From: an uncultured Ruminococcus sp.
GTDB taxonomy: Bacteria; Bacillota; Clostridia; Oscillospirales; Ruminococcaceae
Reading direction: 5' to 3'
Assembly: GCA_947627175.1 (NCBI GenBank)
Contig: CANQVA010000015.1
Span: forward strand, 1-49,548
DNA: 49,548 nt
The position numbers and the translations under genes are program-made. Shown one piece after another: positions 44,761-49,548 of this stretch; the first letter of the stretch is position 1, and each line of letters starts with the position of its first letter. The notes beneath the pieces are model-generated. The model was given only the letters and a program-made list of their open reading frames with translations, ran no database searches and was not told the DNA's origin.

Positions 44761-44849
44761 GGACAGGTGGCTGAGCTGGTCTAAGGCGCACGACTGGAAC
44801 TCGTGTATACGTTAATAGCGTATCGAGGGTTCGAATCCCTCCCTGTCCG
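44761..44849 (+). tRNA. tRNA-Ser (GGA)
   Basis: Acceptor GGACAGG pairs with CCTGTCC. The anticodon stem CACGA/TCGTG holds loop CTGGAAC with anticodon GGA. A long variable arm and T-arm GAGGGTTCGAATCCCTC are present. CCA is not encoded, unlike the neighbouring tRNA-Leu. Confidence 0.94.
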
Positions 44850-44857
44850 CTATTTTT

Positions 44858-44891
44858 AGCCGTTTCCCGATTAAGAGAAACGGCTTTTTTC
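44858..44891 (+). terminator. Terminator of the tRNA unit
   Basis: AGCCGTTTC (44858-44866) pairs with GAAACGGCT (44877-44885), followed by six T. Confidence 0.9.
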
Positions 44892-44961
44892 TATGCGTTT
44901 TTCCGTCTTGCTAATCATTTTGCTAATCAACTGCTTTGTACATGATACGGAATATGCGGAA

Positions 44962-45637
44962 TTACAGGGTTTTTTTGCCACTCGTCCCCATGATGGCTTT
45001 GTTAATCATTTCTGCAAGATGCTGTTTTGCTGTAATGCTGTCAGCGTAAACCAAATCCGTGACAACTGTTCCCTTGGCAAAAGCGTGGATTTGAATTTCG
45101 GAACTTTCGGCGGTTTTACTCTCATACACGGATTGATGGTAATAAAACTGTCTTCAACCGCTGCCTGTAATGCCACTTTCAGAACGTTGTGAACGTATGT
45201 GACTGTCTTTGCTGACAGTCCGTCATTATCCATAAGGTCAAGATAAAATTTATCCAAAGAAGACGGTTTTATTTCTTCCAGTGTGAGCTTTCCGATAGCC
45301 GGAATGATGTGATTGTAAATATTGGTGTAATATCCGTTGATTGTTGAAGGAGCAAGTTTTCTCTTGTGGATAGCAAACCAACTTTCCAGATACTCTCCAA
45401 GCAACTTGCCTGTTTTCTTGTTGTCCTCTTTTTTAGAACGGCTGTTTGATTTAATTGGTATTTGAAGAGCAGATTTTGCCTTGTAAATTTTCATCTCTGC
45501 TTTGGCTTCCTTTTTTGTTTCATAACCGCCTTTCCATTTCTGAATACGTTTTCCGTTCTCATCTCTGACATAATAGACGAATGTCCATGTACTTCCTCTT
45601 TTGAATGGATTGTTTTTTTACTTTTCTTATCATCCAT
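44962..45637 (-). pseudogene. Tyrosine integrase, frameshifted and internally deleted
   Basis: Start at 45637 (MDDKKS) after CGGAGAA. Reading with one added A in the A-run at 45619-45613 restores the AP2-like arm-binding domain (KRGSTWTFVYYVRDENGKR) and joins it to the core-binding domain (GEYLESWFAIHKRKLAPSTINGYYT). The frame then breaks after LLPREQLSR. A second frame resumes with LVYADSITAKQHLAEMINKAI, where the Tyr may be the nucleophile. The region with the catalytic Arg, Lys and His-x-x-Arg is missing. It points toward the tRNA-Ser end, as integrases of tRNA-targeting elements do. Confidence 0.8.
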
Positions 45638-45681
45638 ATTTTTTCTCCGAGCATATGACTGTAACGCTTAACCACAATTAC

Positions 45682-45709
45682 AGTATAGCATAAAAACTTT
45701 TTTTGTCAA
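45682..45709 (-). promoter_or_regulatory. Promoter of the integrase gene
   Basis: TTGACA (45709-45704), 16 bases, TATACT (45687-45682). The -35 box overlaps the excisionase stop codon. Confidence 0.65.
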
Positions 45710-45909
45710 TCATCTGCACGAGCGTTATCAGGTTTTCCTGTTTCAAACCAATGGTCAAAACTCTCTTTTGGAATACGATAAGTGTCACCGATTTTTAACA
45801 CTCTGAACGGTGGATTGTTCCTGACAAGAGAATATGCCACACTACGACTAATGCCAAGCATATCCACAATTTCCATAACAGTGTAAACTTTTTTCTCTGT
45901 ACAATTCAT
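45706..45909 (-). CDS. Excisionase-like small HTH protein
   Basis: 67 residues from the ATG at 45909. The winged-helix/MerR-like core reads YTVMEIVDMLGISRSVAYSLVRN and YRIPKESFDHWFE, the usual pattern of Tn916-type Xis or helix-turn-helix 17 proteins. It lies directly upstream of the integrase, and its coding end contains the integrase -35 box, a typical xis-int arrangement. No strong ribosome site is visible. Its N-terminal end overlaps the broken helicase frame by about 60 bases. Confidence 0.78.
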   Translation of the reverse strand: MNCTEKKVYTVMEIVDMLGISRSVAYSLVRNNPPFRVLKIGDTYRIPKESFDHWFETGKPDNARADD

Positions 45910-47077
45910 TTTTTCTCTGCACCGGAGCAGGAGATTGTGGGTACATCGGCTGCAATGCTGACGTACCGCATACCGAACTGCTGTACGGATATTGATTGTA
46001 TTCAGGATAGTTTCCCTGTTCAGGATAGTTCGGATAATTACAATCATCATTGTACTGCCCTGTGTATCTCTGCACAAATTCTTCAAACCCACAGCGTGTA
46101 AAATCAAAATTAGGGTTCTGTGCAGAAATCGCTTGCAATACCTGCTTGAACTGCAAGAGAATCATGGAAAACTGTCCGTCTTGTTCACTCCTGCCGAAAT
46201 CAGTGAAATCAGCTTGTTCAAAAGCAAAGTCCGGATTATTTTTTTCTGTTTCTTCCATTGTTTTCAATAGTTCCTTGACAATGGGTTCAAACTTCTTCTT
46301 GCATTCAAACGGTACAATTTCGTTTCCTGTTCCAAAGAAAGAATAATCATCGGGGTTCGTGTAATAATTCAGAACGTCCTGTGAAGTGCGTACCATACTG
46401 CTTGTCAACGGTCGTTCAAAATACATTTTTTCAATATGCTTGCAACGAGAAAGTGCTACATAGAGTTGACCGTCCGAAAAAATCTCCGGTTTCAGATTGA
46501 CTGCTTCATACGTCTGCCCCTGTTATTTATGAATCGTGACAGCATACCCTAATTTCATCGGGAATTGTTTCACACTGCCGATTTCGTTCTTTTCAAATAC
46601 AAAACGTTTTTCCATTTTCTGCTTTCCGATACGTCTATTCATTAACGGATTGCCCTGTAAATCAAAAATTGTTACTTCTTTCTTGACAGACTTGTATTCA
46701 TACTTGACGGATTACCGTTTTCAGTACTGACTTTGAAACGCATAGGCATTGTGTACGTCATTGCCGTAAAATTCTTTGTAATGCACTTGTTCTTCCGGAA
46801 GTACCACCGGCGGAAGCTGAAAGAAATCACCGACAAAAATAATCTGCAAAGGTTTTTTCTTTTCTCTTTCACGCTCCGGATTCACAAAATTGACAATCTG
46901 CATAATATAACTCAGGTTTACCATACTGATTTCATCAATCACAGCAAGGCTAAGGCTCAGTGTCACTTTGATGACTGAACGCATACGCCCAGTGTTTTTT
47001 GCAGAGTAATTATATTCGATCAAAGTAATAACACCCTGCGAAAGACCGTTGGCAATCGCAAAGGATAAAAATATCAA
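45848..47077 (-). pseudogene. PIF1/RecD-like helicase, multiply disrupted
   Basis: Superfamily 1 helicase pieces in order on the minus strand: VIDEISMVN and IIFVGDFFQLPPV (Walker B and motif III region) near 46960-46800, ending at a TGA at 46723-46721. In another frame, FDLQGNPLMNRRIG and GYAVTIHK follow, where a TAA (46525-46523) replaces the Ser of the usual HKSQG motif; QGQTYEAV and LYVALSRCKHI (motif VI) come next. The Walker A part is missing. A Pro/Tyr/Asn-rich tail reaches the excisionase region. At least two stops and one frame change make it inactive. Confidence 0.75.
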
Positions 47078-47500
47078 TCTTTTTGTCGATAATGAACCAG
47101 CAGTTTATTGAGGGCGATGTTCGAGAAGATTCCCGTGATGTTCATGATAGAACCGGGGAGTCTCACCAACAGTACTTCTTTGAGTATGCCGTCCGAAACA
47201 GAATAATATCTTGGATTAAGTGTAAGGTGAAACTTATCGTGTTTAATAAGAATAAGCGAGATAAAATAAAGCTCGGACAAGATGTGCAATGGCAGTGTTC
47301 AGTACCGTAGGAACTGCACCGACTGTCAACGTCCAAAAAAGATAACCGTTGCAATGTCGCACTTATATATGTATTCGCTTTTCGCCGTATAATTCTTCCT
47401 TTAGTCGGAACAGATACATATACTTTTGATTATAGATTTATTTTTCAGCATATTATACATTATAATTATAATGATTATGTATAAATTGACAATTTTTTCA
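47078..47500. other. Low-information stretch, probable helicase decay
   Basis: A weak minus-strand frame (47289-47074) shows LLVRLPGSIMNITGIFSN but no motif that I can name. From 47290 to 47500 I see no supported gene. It is likely decayed helicase N-terminus followed by intergenic DNA. Confidence 0.4.
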
Positions 47501-47507
47501 AAATGTA

Positions 47508-47536
47508 TTGAAATCGATTTCCAAATATTGTATAAT
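47508..47536 (+). promoter_or_regulatory. Promoter of the dockerin/RCC1 gene
   Basis: TTGAAA (47508-47513), 17 bases, TATAAT (47531-47536). Confidence 0.75.
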
Positions 47537-47623
47537 GATAGAGTATTTAACTAAATTGATAATTTAGTTAGATTGTTTATTTAAAAATACAATATAAGTA
47601 TATCAAAAAAATAGGATGTTAAT

Positions 47624-48934
47624 ATGAAAGGAAAACTACTTACGTTTCTTTGCACAATTATTGTGGCGAGTAGTGCTGTGGGTGTATCTATTTACCCAAA
47701 CAAAAATTTAAAACTTAATAGTTCTATACAAGCTGTTGCAGTATCAACAGTTGATAAAGAATATGTAATGGGCGATGTCAACATGGACGGTCAGTTCAAC
47801 GTTTCAGATGTTGTTCTTCTTCAAAAATGGCTTTTAGCTGATTCGGATACAACCCTTGTTGATTGGAAAGCTGCTGATTTTTGCGAAGATGGCATACTTG
47901 ATGTATTTGACAGTGGAAATTATGGAACAATTTTGATTTGTCCAGAAAAAAATCTTTTACGTTGTGATAATGTACATATGGGATATTCTTCTTCAAATAT
48001 CTACAAATATGAAAACAAAAAATTTGTAAGATTATTTTATTCATACGATGACGCAGGTGCAGTTGGAGAAACAAAGGCTTCATATCATATAAATGATAAA
48101 GAAGTTACAAAAGAAGAATATGATGCTGAACTTAGTTCATACAATAATCTAAATTGGATTTCTGCTGGCAGAAAATACAACTTTAATGATTTCTCTGCAT
48201 TATTGAGTAATACTGCTGAAGATAATACCGGAGCTACTGATACAACTACATCTGATGATATAAATAAAGAAATAAAACGAGTATCATTGGGAACCGGATA
48301 TTCAGCCTATATAGCAGAAGATGGTAGTCTATATACTTGGGAATGTAATATTGCCGGTGGGCTTGGAAACGGCACAACAAAAAATAGTGCAATTCCAGTG
48401 AAAATCATGGACAATGTAGTTTCGATTAGTGTTAAAGGTGGAACTTGTGCTGCTATTACTACAGATGGTAGTTTGTATACTTGGGGAAATAACCAGTATG
48501 GTCAGCTTGGAAACGGTAAATATGGTTATGACAATTATAGTTAAACTCCCATTAAAATTATGGACAATGTAGCTTCGGTCAGTCTTGGATATTATCATAG
48601 TGCCGCAATTACTATAGATGGCAGTTTGTATACTTGGGGAAGTAACTGGTGCGGTCAGCTCGGAAATGGCTTATTTAGCGGCAACTTTTATGGTTACTAT
48701 GGATTTAATGAAGGAATAGACAGCAACGTTCCTATCAAAATTATGGATAATGTCGCTTCGGTCAGTCTTGGAAATTTTCATAGTGCCGCAATCACTACAG
48801 ATGGCAGTCTGTATGTTTTGGGAGATAATTTTTACGGTCAGTTCGGAAATGGCTTGTTTGGTGGTGAATACTATGAATTTGATGAAGGGATAGATAGCAG
48901 TATACCCGTGAAAATTGAAATCTCCACAGACTGA
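47624..48934 (+). pseudogene. Secreted dockerin / RCC1-repeat protein, interrupted by an in-frame stop
   Basis: Signal peptide (about 1-22), then a dockerin start GDVNMDGQFNVSDVVLLQKWLLA. The second calcium loop reads DFCEDGILDVFD, but the helix after it is replaced by SGNYGTILICPEKN, so the dockerin is incomplete. A region of no recognised family follows, then RCC1-type repeats (IKRVSLGTGYSAYIAEDGSLYTW, with GGLGNG and GQLGNG turns). A TAA at 48542-48544 breaks the fourth repeat. The same frame continues to 48934 with two more repeats, so the gene is nonsense-disrupted and not two genes. Without the stop it would encode about 436 residues. Confidence 0.82.
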
Positions 48935-49011
48935 ACTAAAATTACATATCATAAAAAACAATAGAATTTTTCGTATCTGTTTATTTAACGTATAAAGTTG
49001 TTAAGGTAAAA

Positions 49012-49043
49012 AACACGTCCTCAAAAATTCTGAGAACGTGTTG
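49012..49043. terminator. Probable bidirectional terminator
   Basis: AACACGT and ACGTGTT, extended by CTCA/TGAG across mismatches, with a T-run on the minus-strand side after the hydrolase gene. Confidence 0.6.
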
Positions 49044-49054
49044 TGAAATATGAC

Positions 49055-49548
49055 TTACAAATATTTTTTGAAAAATTCTTCCAGTTTATCAAATGGAATT
49101 GCATTTTTACCGCCGCCGTCATAAAGGTCTGTGTGGACTGCATCGGGAATCAGCAATAATTCTTTGTTATCGGTGTACTTGCTGTCTGTGGTCATTGCGG
49201 TGTAGGCATCTTTTCCGAAATAACAGGAATGTGCCTTTTCGCCGTGCATAATCAGCACTGCACTGCGAATTTCGTTGCTGTAAGTGTTAATCGGCTGATT
49301 CATAAACGACATACAGCCTGTCACATTCCAACCGCCATTTGAATTAAGAGAACGTTTGTGATAACCTCTTGATGTCTTGTAATAGTCGTAATAATCCTTT
49401 ACAAAAAATGGTGCATCGTCCGGCAGAGGGTCAACTACACCACCGCTGAGTGCATATTCTCCGGATTGAAAATCTTTGATACGCTGTGCATTGAGGGCAA
49501 CTTTTTTCTGATAACGCTGTTCTTCGCTGTCCTCTGCATCGAAATAGC
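49055..49548 (-). CDS. Alpha/beta hydrolase, C-terminal part (5' end outside window)
   Basis: The open frame runs from the window edge to the stop at 49055, about 163 residues. It contains VLIMHGEKAHS, where a strand-turn with the HG-x motif carries the acid position, and IPDAVHTDLYD with the probable catalytic His. An upstream stretch reads GYHKRSLNSNGGWN. This matches dienelactone-hydrolase/YcjY-like alpha/beta hydrolases. The nucleophile lies in the missing part. Substrate unknown. Confidence 0.75.
   Translation of the reverse strand, partial: YFDAEDSEEQRYQKKVALNAQRIKDFQSGEYALSGGVVDPLPDDAPFFVKDYYDYYKTSRGYHKRSLNSNGGWNVTGCMSFMNQPINTYSNEIRSAVLIMHGEKAHSCYFGKDAYTAMTTDSKYTDNKELLLIPDAVHTDLYDGGGKNAIPFDKLEEFFKKYL

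Noticed and set aside
48560..48934. Separate RCC1 gene
   Set aside because: It is in the same frame as the upstream gene, lacks a ribosome site and begins inside a repeat; a nonsense mutation is the simpler reading.

Overview
The window looks like chromosomal DNA of a low-GC, Gram-positive, anaerobic fibre degrader of the Ruminococcus type (Oscillospiraceae; R. flavefaciens is the closest picture I have). The reasons are three secreted proteins with cellulosomal dockerin repeats, a pectate lyase with ricin-like carbohydrate-binding modules, a cytoplasmic GH5 enzyme, an alpha/beta-type small acid-soluble spore protein, class 1B dihydroorotate dehydrogenase (pyrK-pyrD), AGGAGG-type ribosome binding sites and many near-perfect TTGACA-N17-TATAAT promoters. 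The species is inference; no rRNA gene is present.

Layout. Positions 1-3100 hold mobile-element remains: a mobC-like gene with a premature stop, an orphan SUKH/Syd-like protein, two small transposon-type ORFs, the N-terminal third of a TnpX-like serine recombinase and a piece of an ISAs1-type transposase. 3160-10950 is a plant-polymer block: dockerin pectate lyase, dockerin leucine-rich-repeat/transglutaminase-like protein, thioesterase, then a GH5 enzyme divergent from an AraC regulator. 11028-17700 holds nudC, a solute-binding lipoprotein paired with a membrane GGDEF-EAL protein, and a WYL regulator. 17818-26471 holds a zinc-ribbon/LRR protein in line with pyrK-pyrD-ruvX, a 57-residue antisense gene, trmL, degV, the spore protein gene, a rhodanese-TtcA fusion, gap, and a gene I do not recognise. 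26652-32700 is a housekeeping operon (CYTH-phoH-ybeY-era-recO-mutS2).

32767-41881 is a polyamine locus. It starts with a strong promoter and a structured leader RNA of about 270 nt ending in an intrinsic terminator, then speD, speA, speE, speB, carboxynorspermidine synthase and carboxynorspermidine decarboxylase, with several small uncharacterised genes between them. Arginine would go to agmatine (SpeA) and putrescine (SpeB). Putrescine could then become spermidine by either the AdoMet route (SpeD/SpeE) or the carboxyspermidine route. An amidohydrolase gene with its own promoter follows.

42804-44432 (minus strand) is a compact three-gene ExbB/ExbD (TolQ/TolR)-like proton-channel module, unexpected in a bacterium with no evident outer membrane. 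Next come tRNA-Leu(GAG) and tRNA-Ser(GGA). 44962-47300 is a second set of mobile-element remains beside tRNA-Ser: an internally deleted tyrosine integrase, an excisionase-like gene and a broken PIF1/RecD-like helicase. The window ends with a dockerin/RCC1-repeat gene interrupted by an in-frame stop and the 3' part of an alpha/beta hydrolase.

The most interesting items are the ExbBD-like module, the speD leader RNA, the double spermidine pathway, the binding-protein/GGDEF-EAL pair, and the zinc-ribbon LRR protein leading the pyr genes. All functions come from reading motifs in the translated sequence; no database search was run.
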